Below are positions 18,656 through 28,588 of a DNA stretch of 51,629 nt, one piece after another. Made by a program: the position numbers and the translations under genes. Under the pieces are notes generated by a model. It made no database searches. It worked only from the letters and a program-made list of their open reading frames with translations, and was not told the origin of the DNA. Every line of letters starts with the position of its first letter. Position 1 is the stretch's first letter. Origin of the DNA: Bacteroidota bacterium (lineage in GTDB: Bacteria > Bacteroidota > Bacteroidia > JABEUT01). The stretch is from positions 1-51,629 of the forward strand of contig JABDHI010000014.1 in the NCBI GenBank assembly GCA_013285655.1. Reading direction: 5' to 3'.

Positions 18656-20710
18656 ATGAAGAAAGTTTTACTTCTCCTAACCATATTGTTTGCCGCACAA
18701 TTTTCGTACGCGCAAAATGTAGAGTTCGATAAAAAGAATTTTAAAGACAATGTTAAAGGCTTTAAACAAGCCATGGACTCTATAAAAGAGGGAGACAAGT
18801 ATTACGAAATGCCTATTGAGTGGCACTACCATAGTGTGCCGTTTTATTTATCGGCAAATGCATTTAACCCAAATAACGCCATGCTCAATTACAAAATTGG
18901 TGCATGTTATCTCACTCCATTCTCGCCATTTAAAACCATAGCCATACCTTATTTAGAAAAGGCGTACCAGTTAAACCCCAATGTAGCACCTGATATACAT
19001 TATTTGCTTGGCCGTGCGTATCACATAAACATGGAATGGGACAAAGCCATAAAAGAATACAACAACTATGGCATGACCTTAGATGTAAAACGTGATGCAG
19101 ATAAAATTACAGACACAAAAAAGAAGATACAGGAATGTAAGAATGGTATTGAATTGGTGAAGCACCCTACACGTGTTTTTATTGATAATGTAGGACCAAG
19201 TATCAACACCCAGTACCGTGAATACGGACCGATCATTTCCGCCGATGAGTCAGAAATGATATTTACATCGAGAAGGCCAAACACCACAGGTGGTAAGCTT
19301 GCCGATGACGGATTGTATTTCGAGGATCTATATATTTCATTATTCCGCAACGGAAAATGGTTACCTGCAACTAATATGGGGGCACCTATTAATACTGCTG
19401 AACATGATGCAACAGCAGGTTTATCACCCGATGGACAGATTTTGTACATATACAAAGATGAAAACGGTGGCGATATCTATCAGTCTTTTTTAGAAGGTGA
19501 TGAATGGTCTGCACCAAAAGAAATGGGTGGAAAGATCAACTCAAAATCTCACGAATCATCTGTGAGCTTGGCACCCGATAACAAAACCCTTTATCTGGTA
19601 AGCGATCGCCCGGGTGGGTATGGCGACCGTGATATTTACAAAGTAGTATTGAATGACAAAGCCAAGTGGGGAGAACCGCAAAACCTTGGCCCTGTTATTA
19701 ATACCCAATATGCCGAAGAAGGTGTGGATATGCAAGCTGATGGCAAAACACTTTTCTTTAGTTCACAAGGGCATAACTCAATGGGCGGTTTCGACGTATT
19801 CAAATCATCCCTCGATACAAATGGAAAATGGTCAGAACCCGAGAACTTGGGCTACCCGGTAAATACTCCCGGTGATGATGTGTTCTTTAGCATTTCGGCT
19901 AGTGGTAAACATGGTTATTATGCTTCTGTTCGTAAGGAAGGATATGGCGAAACGGATATTTATATGATCACCTTCTTGGGCCAAGAAAAACCTGTTGCAC
20001 TTAGCAATGAAGATAATTTAATGGCTGGCAGTACAGGCGTTGTTACCGATGCTATGATGACATCGGCAGTAGCGGTGAACAAGACCAAAATGACACTTTT
20101 AAAAGGTGTTATAACCGACTCTACCACTCACCTACCTTTAGAAGCATCCATCGAATTGGTTGACAACAAAAAGAACCAGGTTATTGCTGACTTTAAATCA
20201 AACAGTAAAACAGGTAAATACTTAGTATCATTACCTGCCGGAACCAATTATGGTATTGCTGTGAAAGCAGATAATTACCTCTTCTACTCGGCCAACTTCG
20301 ATATACCAGATACTGCTGTATACCAAGTAGTTGAAAAGAATGTGGCATTACAATCACTTAACGTGGGCAGCCGTATTGTACTACGTAATATTTTCTTCGA
20401 TTTTGATAAAGCCACCTTACGTTCTGAGTCTACAGCTGAGTTGGATAGGCTTATAAACCTGCTTACTACCTATGCTAAACTCAAGATCGAGATCTCCGGC
20501 TATACTGATAACAAAGGCTCCCAGGCATACAACCAAAAACTGTCGGAAGCACGTTCAAAATCGGTGGTTGACTACTTGATTAAGCATGGTATTGCAGCAG
20601 ACCGCCTGACTTATAAGGGTTATGGAATGGACAATCCGATAGCTACCAATGAAACCGATGAAGGCAGGCAGCAAAACAGGCGTACAGAGTTCAAAATCAC
20701 AGGAAATTAA
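18656..20710 (+). CDS. PorE-like protein: TPR, PD40 beta-propeller, carboxypeptidase-regulatory-like domain, OmpA C-terminal domain
   Basis: TPR (MLNYKIGACYLTPF...); PD40 (ISADESEMIFTSRRPNTTGG, LSPDGQILYIYKDENGGDIY); LKGVITDSTTHLPLEASIEL; NIFFDFDKATLRSESTAELDRL...ISGYTDNKGSQAYNQKLSEARSKSVVDYL. Confidence 0.88.
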   Translation: MKKVLLLLTILFAAQFSYAQNVEFDKKNFKDNVKGFKQAMDSIKEGDKYYEMPIEWHYHSVPFYLSANAFNPNNAMLNYKIGACYLTPFSPFKTIAIPYLEKAYQLNPNVAPDIHYLLGRAYHINMEWDKAIKEYNNYGMTLDVKRDADKITDTKKKIQECKNGIELVKHPTRVFIDNVGPSINTQYREYGPIISADESEMIFTSRRPNTTGGKLADDGLYFEDLYISLFRNGKWLPATNMGAPINTAEHDATAGLSPDGQILYIYKDENGGDIYQSFLEGDEWSAPKEMGGKINSKSHESSVSLAPDNKTLYLVSDRPGGYGDRDIYKVVLNDKAKWGEPQNLGPVINTQYAEEGVDMQADGKTLFFSSQGHNSMGGFDVFKSSLDTNGKWSEPENLGYPVNTPGDDVFFSISASGKHGYYASVRKEGYGETDIYMITFLGQEKPVALSNEDNLMAGSTGVVTDAMMTSAVAVNKTKMTLLKGVITDSTTHLPLEASIELVDNKKNQVIADFKSNSKTGKYLVSLPAGTNYGIAVKADNYLFYSANFDIPDTAVYQVVEKNVALQSLNVGSRIVLRNIFFDFDKATLRSESTAELDRLINLLTTYAKLKIEISGYTDNKGSQAYNQKLSEARSKSVVDYLIKHGIAADRLTYKGYGMDNPIATNETDEGRQQNRRTEFKITGN

Positions 20711-20770
20711 GTCCTTTTAAATACCCTGCAAAGGGGTGTTTGTTTTATCATTTATTACGTAACAATTTCG

Positions 20771-20778
20771 TAACTTTG
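20771..20778 (+). promoter_or_regulatory. Candidate Bacteroidota -7 element (TAACTTTG)
   Basis: TAnnTTTG match 21 nt before the start at 20799. Confidence 0.45.
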
Positions 20779-20798
20779 TATCTCCAAAACCGAGGGGT

Positions 20799-22688
20799 AT
20801 GAGCGATGATATTCATGAAGAGTGTGGTATAGTACTGATTAGGCTGTTAAAACCATTTAGCTACTACCAAAAAAAATACGGATCTGCATATTATGGCATA
20901 CATAAGCTTTACCTGCTTATGGAAAAACAGCACAATCGCGGACAAGATGGCGCAGGTATAGCTGACGTAAAACTTTCTTCAGCTCCGGGTTCACTTTATA
21001 TGCACCGCATTCGATCTACTGCCAACAATGCATTAGAGGAAATTTTCGGTAAAGTTCAGCACCAGATGGATAATGCCATTGCTGAGAATAAAGATAAAAG
21101 CACCGACCCGGAAGAGCTCAGCAAATACGTTCCTTTTTTAAGCGAATTGTTATTGGGCCATTTACGTTACGGAACCTATGGCAAAAACAATTTTGAATTC
21201 TGCCACCCATTCGAACGCCACAATAACTGGCGCACAAAAAATTTAATGATAGCCGGTAACTTTAACCTTACCAATGTTGACGACCTGTTTGCAAAGCTTT
21301 TAGAGCTTGGCCAGCATCCTAAAGAAAAGACTGACACCATTACTATACTTGAAAAGATCGGCCATTTTCTTGATAAGGAAAATGAAAAACTATTCAGAAA
21401 ATACAAACACGAAGGCAAGAACAACGAAGAAATATCGGAATTGATTGCAGAGAACCTAAACATAAAAGATGTTTTATTTAATGCCAGCAAACGTTTTGAT
21501 GGCGGTTATGCAATAGCCGGATTATTGGGCCATGGTGATGCATTTGTATTGAGAGACCCTAATGGCATACGTCCTGCATTTTATTACAAAGACGATGAGA
21601 TAGTTGTGGTAACATCTGAACGCCCTGCTATACAAACAGCATTTAATGTACCTGCTGATAAAATAAAAGAACTGCAACCGGGCCATGCATTAATTATAAA
21701 AAAGAACAAGCACGTATCTGAAGTATCGGTTAATCCTGCAAAAGAAAAACTATCATGTTCTTTCGAACGTATTTACTTCTCTCGCGGTAACGATACCGAC
21801 ATTTATAAAGAGCGTAAAATGCTTGGCAAATTATTAGCTGAGCCTGTTCTAAAATCACTTAACTACGACCTTGAGAATACTGTATTTTCTTTCATACCCA
21901 ATACTGCCGAAGTAGCCTTTTTAGGCATGATGGAAGAAGTAGAGGCATATTTGGATAGGGTTAAAGAAAAGGAATTAGAAAGTGGTGATAAAGCAAAACT
22001 GAAAAAACTGTTGTCTATCCACCCTAGGGTTGAAAAAATAGCATTAAAAGATACTAAGCTTCGTACCTTTATTACCAACGATATTAACCGTGCCGATAAA
22101 GCTGCACACGTTTACGATACTACGTATGGTGTTATTCGTCCGGGTATAGATAACCTGGTAATACTCGACGATTCAATCGTTCGTGGAACAACATTAAAGC
22201 AAAGTATTTTAAGAATATTAGACAGATTAGGCCCTAAGCGCATTATTGTGGTTTCATCTGCTCCGCAAATCCGTTACCCCGATTGTTATGGTATTGATAT
22301 GGCTAAAATGGGCGATCTTATTGCCTTTGAAGCTGCCGTATCTCTCTTACGAGATTCATTTAAAGATAACCTGTTGGAAGATATTTACGAGCGTGCCAAA
22401 GTACAGGATGAATTGCCATTAGAGAAAATTCAAAACCTGGTAAAAGAAATTTACGATTCGTTTACACCTGAACAGATATCAGCACGCATAACACAACTGT
22501 TGCGCCCTAAAGAAATAAACGCCGATATTGAAATTATTTATCAAGATATAGCAGGCTTGCATAAAGCAATACCTAACCATAAAGGCGATTGGTACTTTAC
22601 AGGCAACTACCCTACTCCGGGTGGTAATAGAGTGGTGAATCGTTCTTTCATGAATTTTATGGAAGGCAAGAACGTGCGTGCTTACTAA
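20799..22688 (+). CDS. Amidophosphoribosyltransferase-like protein (class II glutamine amidotransferase plus PRTase)
   Basis: N-terminal ECGIV, NRGQDGAGI, GHLRYGTYG; PRPP loop LVILDDSIVRGTTLK. About 630 aa, larger than typical PurF. Confidence 0.85.
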   Translation: MSDDIHEECGIVLIRLLKPFSYYQKKYGSAYYGIHKLYLLMEKQHNRGQDGAGIADVKLSSAPGSLYMHRIRSTANNALEEIFGKVQHQMDNAIAENKDKSTDPEELSKYVPFLSELLLGHLRYGTYGKNNFEFCHPFERHNNWRTKNLMIAGNFNLTNVDDLFAKLLELGQHPKEKTDTITILEKIGHFLDKENEKLFRKYKHEGKNNEEISELIAENLNIKDVLFNASKRFDGGYAIAGLLGHGDAFVLRDPNGIRPAFYYKDDEIVVVTSERPAIQTAFNVPADKIKELQPGHALIIKKNKHVSEVSVNPAKEKLSCSFERIYFSRGNDTDIYKERKMLGKLLAEPVLKSLNYDLENTVFSFIPNTAEVAFLGMMEEVEAYLDRVKEKELESGDKAKLKKLLSIHPRVEKIALKDTKLRTFITNDINRADKAAHVYDTTYGVIRPGIDNLVILDDSIVRGTTLKQSILRILDRLGPKRIIVVSSAPQIRYPDCYGIDMAKMGDLIAFEAAVSLLRDSFKDNLLEDIYERAKVQDELPLEKIQNLVKEIYDSFTPEQISARITQLLRPKEINADIEIIYQDIAGLHKAIPNHKGDWYFTGNYPTPGGNRVVNRSFMNFMEGKNVRAY

Positions 22689-22691
22689 AAA

Positions 22692-22791
22692 CAGTAAAGG
22701 CAAATATCCAATATCGAATACTGAACACCCAATTCCGAAATAATGGATTTTATTTCATCATTCGAAATTCCTTGTTCGATATTCGGCATTC
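22692..22791 (+). repeat. Imperfect intergenic palindrome (CCAATATCGAATACTGAACACCCAATTCCGAA ... TTCGAAATTCCTTGTTCGATATTCGG)
   Basis: Arms match after reverse complementation (CCGAATATCGAACAAGGAATTTCGAATGATG); located between convergent genes. Confidence 0.75.
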
Positions 22792-23337
22792 TTAGAAGCT
22801 TTCTTTAAAGCGGTTTCGTGATATGATGCGAACCTCGGTGGCTCCGGCACCATATTTTTGGTAAGAACCATCCGAAAACTCAATGCCATCATAGCGCTTA
22901 AGTATATCACGTATCGATTGGCGTAAAACACCATTCCCAACCCCGTGTACAAATACGATCTTCGATAGGTGGCTTCTTAAAGCCTTTTCAAGGCACTCTT
23001 GAAAGTGATTTAGCTGCAGGCTTAGCTTCTGTTGGTTACTTTGGCTGTATGAATGGCCTTCCAGCTGTTCTGCGTGCAGATCGACCACCCAAACGTCCTT
23101 GGCATGGGGCTTTGCTCTGGCGTGAGATTGTGGCTTAGCTTTATATAGCCCGTCGGTTTTAACCGTAGCCCCTGTCATTGGCATAGGGTTGGCGGCAACC
23201 AACTCCTTCACATCAACCTCAATTTCAATACCTTCCGTAAGTTCTACCACTACTTTATGCGCCGAAATGATATATGTAATGATACCTTCGCCTTTTTCGT
23301 GTAAAAAACTAACTTTGTCGCCAGTTTTGTAAGCCAT
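22792..23337 (-). CDS. DUF2027 / Smr domain-containing protein
   Basis: N-terminal YKTGDKVSFLHEKGEGIITYIISAHKVVVELTEGIEIEVDVKELV; Smr VDLHAEQLEG...HLSKIVFVHGVGNGVLRQSIRDIL. Confidence 0.9.
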   Translation of the reverse strand: MAYKTGDKVSFLHEKGEGIITYIISAHKVVVELTEGIEIEVDVKELVAANPMPMTGATVKTDGLYKAKPQSHARAKPHAKDVWVVDLHAEQLEGHSYSQSNQQKLSLQLNHFQECLEKALRSHLSKIVFVHGVGNGVLRQSIRDILKRYDGIEFSDGSYQKYGAGATEVRIISRNRFKESF

Positions 23338-23429
23338 AACAGAAGAATTTATGTCAAATTTAATTTATTCTTGTTGGCTAGTTCAAATAAAATTACTAAT
23401 ATTGCAGCCCTTTTGAAAAAAATAACGCC

Positions 23430-23837
23430 ATGAATCTAATCAAATACGTAGAAGAACAAATGCTTACGAAGAAGGCTATGCCTGAATTCAAAGCCGGTGA
23501 TACCATTACCGTTAACTATAAAATTAAGGAAGGTGACAAGGAGCGTATCCAGCAGTACCAAGGCATTGTAATACAACGCCGCGGTTCAGGAACTTCTGCA
23601 AGTTTCACCGTTCGTAAAGTATCAAATGGCGTTGGTGTAGAAAGGGTATTCCCAATTTACTCACCATTTATCGAGAGCATTGAATTGAACAAAGAAGGTG
23701 TTGTTCGCAGAGCACGTATTTACTACATACGTAATGCAAAAGGCAAGAAAGCCCGTATTGAAGAAAAACAATATGGACGCAATGAAGAAGTTGCTGCTCC
23801 TGCTCAAAAGGAAGCAGTTGCTACCGAAAAAGTATAA
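23430..23837 (+). CDS. rplS: 50S ribosomal protein L19
   Basis: [60 protein letters not shown]. Confidence 0.98.
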   Translation: MNLIKYVEEQMLTKKAMPEFKAGDTITVNYKIKEGDKERIQQYQGIVIQRRGSGTSASFTVRKVSNGVGVERVFPIYSPFIESIELNKEGVVRRARIYYIRNAKGKKARIEEKQYGRNEEVAAPAQKEAVATEKV

Positions 23838-23856
23838 TTGCACTATTACCATACAG

Positions 23857-23887
23857 AAAAGCCTTCCCGATTACTCGGGAGGGCTTT
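23857..23887 (+). terminator. Rho-independent terminator after rplS
   Basis: AAAAGCCTTCCCGA-TTAC-TCGGGAGGGCTTTTTT hairpin with T-run. Confidence 0.92.
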
Positions 23888-23917
23888 TTTATTTGAATGA
23901 GGTCCACTTATTCACTT

Positions 23918-23947
23918 TAATACGCTATCGTTCTTTATAGCGTATTA
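23918..23947 (+). repeat. Perfect 11-bp inverted repeat TAATACGCTAT-N8-ATAGCGTATTA
   Basis: Read directly; lies between rplS and gyrB. Confidence 0.9.
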
Positions 23948-23984
23948 TAACACCTTTTTTGAGACATTTTATTGGCCTCAAACA

Positions 23985-24013
23985 TATCAACAAACCAACC
24001 GTTTTTGTTGATA
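23985..24013 (+). repeat. Perfect 10-bp inverted repeat TATCAACAAA-N9-TTTGTTGATA
   Basis: Read directly; upstream of the gyrB promoter candidate. Confidence 0.88.
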
Positions 24014-24067
24014 AATAAACACCCCTTTTTAGCCCTCAGAATATTACAAATAGTCGCTTTTTTAGCT

Positions 24068-24075
24068 TATATTTG
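24068..24075 (+). promoter_or_regulatory. Candidate -7 element (TATATTTG) for gyrB
   Basis: TAnnTTTG match 36 nt before the gyrB ATG. Confidence 0.5.
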
Positions 24076-24083
24076 TAAGGTAG

Positions 24084-26087
<2,004 letters not shown>

Positions 26088-26106
26088 TACCTATAAACAC
26101 AAAAAG

Positions 26107-26134
26107 AAAAAGGGAGACAATGTCTCCCTTTTTT
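26107..26134 (+). terminator. Rho-independent terminator (probably bidirectional) between gyrB and the convergent small gene
   Basis: AAAAAGGGAGACAATGTCTCCCTTTTTT. Confidence 0.9.
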
Positions 26135-26154
26135 ATTGCACGGCAGTTTTTTAA

Positions 26155-26427
26155 TTACTTGGTAGGTGTAGTGGTAGCAGCTCCGCCAGCCTGGTTAGTT
26201 GTAGTTGTGGTTTGCGATACACCGCTACTCTTTACAGCCATTTTATCGTTGCCTTTACCTGTTTTTGCAGAAGCTTTGGCAGCTTTAGCATCTTTTGCTT
26301 CCTTCGCCTTATCAGACTTCTTCTTTGCTGCATCTTTTGCTTTGTCAAGCAGGCCGCCTTGTGCAATGGCTGCTGTGCTTATGGAGGTTATAGCCAATAC
26401 AGCTATAAATATTCTTAATGTTTTCAT
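26155..26427 (-). CDS. Small secreted Ala/Lys-rich protein of unknown function
   Basis: From ATG at 26427: MKTLRIFIAVLAITSISTAAIAQ signal peptide then charged low-complexity sequence; terminator follows. Confidence 0.65.
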   Translation of the reverse strand: MKTLRIFIAVLAITSISTAAIAQGGLLDKAKDAAKKKSDKAKEAKDAKAAKASAKTGKGNDKMAVKSSGVSQTTTTTNQAGGAATTTPTK

Positions 26428-26481
26428 TTTTATTGGTTTATGATACAAATATATAACTAACCAATGAAGAAAATATGAAGC

Positions 26482-28536
26482 TTATTTTTTTGTTGCTTCA
26501 ATAGCTTGCTTAACCGGTATTGGCTTGTCTTTGTAATAAGCCACTACAAAGGCACCCTTTATACCACCGGCAACTACTTTTTCTTTCATGGCCTTGGCTG
26601 CGGCATAGTCATTATATGGGCCAATATTGTAATGTACCTTACCGCTTTCATCTTCATCAAAAGCAAGGTTCTTAAACTTCTTAAACTTAGCTCTCATAGC
26701 TGCAGGAGGATTGCCTTTATACGCACCTAATTGAACCTTGAATTTGATATCTTTTTTATCCAAACTTCCTTCAACAGGCGCCGCTGATTCTCCTTTAGAT
26801 TCTTTTACCTCCGATGCCGGCTTGTTATTCTCCTGCACAGCTTTTGTATTACCAGCGCCTGCTTCTGCAAGAGTAATACGTTTGCCATTGCGGTAAGCCT
26901 TAACAAATGCGTCAGAATATCCCTTAGAAATCATTTCTGCTTTAAGCGCTGCTGCATCTTTATAGTTAGTAAACGAACCTACTGAATAGGTATAATAATC
27001 GTTCTCTGTTTTTATCTCGATCAGGTTTTTAGCAGATGTAAACACATGTGTGCCTGTTAATTTATGCTTAAATGCACCTAACTGCACCCTGAATACCACT
27101 CCACCAACAGGGCCAGTCTCAGTTGCACCTTTATCACTACCTGTTTTAGTGCCATCAGGAGTAGTGGTTGTAGCGGCCACTTCGCCGGCACCTGCAGGTT
27201 TATCAATATCTATTATTTCATTACCTCTCTTAAGTACCACGCGCGCATCCTTAAAGCCTTGTTGCTTCAGTTCTTCTTTACGTATCTTGGCCAATTGTAT
27301 ATCATCATAGCTACCCGCTGTATAGATGGTAGATGAATCTTTCTGTGTATTAGACTTAGCGTCGGCTACACTTAGTATCTTATCCATCTCCTTTGGTGGA
27401 ACCGCTTTTGAGTATTTACCAATTTCAACAACGTATTGTGGAGTCTGTAAAAGCGAGCCATCTTTAACACCCGAGCTATCGTAAGTCATTTTTTCATAAG
27501 CACCGGTAGTATCTTTAAAGCGCTTGTATTGCAATGCCATTTGCGCAGCAGTTTGCGGAAGTGTATCATTATTTACCACTGGTACTACTGTATCTTGTAT
27601 AACCGAGGCATCTAGCATAGCATTGTCATACCTGCTTTCATCTACATCCTCGCCATTCAGGTGACGGATACTTGTTAAGTCGTATCTAAAGCTAACGGCG
27701 GTTAACAAAAACATATCGTGTTTGGTAGTACCTTTAAGCGGACCCTGTATTTCAGGAGTAAGCCCGTCAATATGGTCGGTAAATGTGTAATGCAGGGTAG
27801 TGCCAACAGAAAAATCCGCTTTCCTGCTAATATGCATCATTACCCCAGCTCCAATAGGAACTGCAAATGTTTGTTGTGAATAATTTCCGGAACCATCTAA
27901 ATTTAATGATCTTATATCAGTTTCATAAGTATAATCTGGTGTTAATACCGTGGCTAATGAGGCATCTGGAAGGTTTTGCGGAATACTGCGTATGCTACCA
28001 TCTGACCAATAGTAATATTTATTACCATACTTATCTCTCATATCTGTCTTTGAAAGAAAGTTAAATGATTCCAAGCCTAATGAAACGTATGGTGAAATAT
28101 CCTTTTGAGGGTAAAACTTATAGGTTAAATTAAAACCGCCTCCTGCTATTTGAGACTCGAAATTCCAGTTATAGCTCGGCGACCGTTCATATTGCCCAAG
28201 GGTACCAAACAAGCCGTATAAATTAAACTCAACATGCTGGTTTATTTTCTGAGCAAAATTAAGTGTCCATCCAATTCTTGATGTGGTTGGGTTTTGAGCA
28301 TATCCCTTAACATATTTAACATTACCGAAATACGATAGCATCCCTATACTGGCACCAATTACAGGTTGCAATACAAATGATGTACCTGTTGGTTGGACTG
28401 AGTGATTGGTATCGGTTACAGAAGTATGGGCCTGAGTGGTAGAATCGTTATTTGAATTATAACTAATTGCTGAGGACTTTTCCGCTGTAAAAAGAAAGAT
28501 TATAAGACTATATACTAATAAGGAAACTTTCGGCAT
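26482..28536 (-). CDS. Outer-membrane barrel-like protein with several SPOR-like repeats
   Basis: N-terminal signal; beta-rich region with YYYWSDGSIRSIPQN; C-terminal SPOR-like units FRVQLGAFKHKL...YTYSVGSFTNYKDAAALKAEMISKGYSDAFVKAYRNGKRI and FKVQLGAYKGNP...HYNIGPYNDYAAAKAMKEKVVAGGIKGAFVVAYYKDKPI. Confidence 0.75.
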   Translation of the reverse strand: MPKVSLLVYSLIIFLFTAEKSSAISYNSNNDSTTQAHTSVTDTNHSVQPTGTSFVLQPVIGASIGMLSYFGNVKYVKGYAQNPTTSRIGWTLNFAQKINQHVEFNLYGLFGTLGQYERSPSYNWNFESQIAGGGFNLTYKFYPQKDISPYVSLGLESFNFLSKTDMRDKYGNKYYYWSDGSIRSIPQNLPDASLATVLTPDYTYETDIRSLNLDGSGNYSQQTFAVPIGAGVMMHISRKADFSVGTTLHYTFTDHIDGLTPEIQGPLKGTTKHDMFLLTAVSFRYDLTSIRHLNGEDVDESRYDNAMLDASVIQDTVVPVVNNDTLPQTAAQMALQYKRFKDTTGAYEKMTYDSSGVKDGSLLQTPQYVVEIGKYSKAVPPKEMDKILSVADAKSNTQKDSSTIYTAGSYDDIQLAKIRKEELKQQGFKDARVVLKRGNEIIDIDKPAGAGEVAATTTTPDGTKTGSDKGATETGPVGGVVFRVQLGAFKHKLTGTHVFTSAKNLIEIKTENDYYTYSVGSFTNYKDAAALKAEMISKGYSDAFVKAYRNGKRITLAEAGAGNTKAVQENNKPASEVKESKGESAAPVEGSLDKKDIKFKVQLGAYKGNPPAAMRAKFKKFKNLAFDEDESGKVHYNIGPYNDYAAAKAMKEKVVAGGIKGAFVVAYYKDKPIPVKQAIEATKK

Positions 28537-28588
28537 ATGTTTTTTTTCTCAGCAGGTTCGCAATTATACGCAAATATACCCATAAAGG

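Noticed and set aside
26120-26443. 107-aa plus-strand hydrophobic ORF
   Set aside because: Antisense to the small secreted Ala/Lys-rich gene; hydrophobicity comes from the complementary codons.
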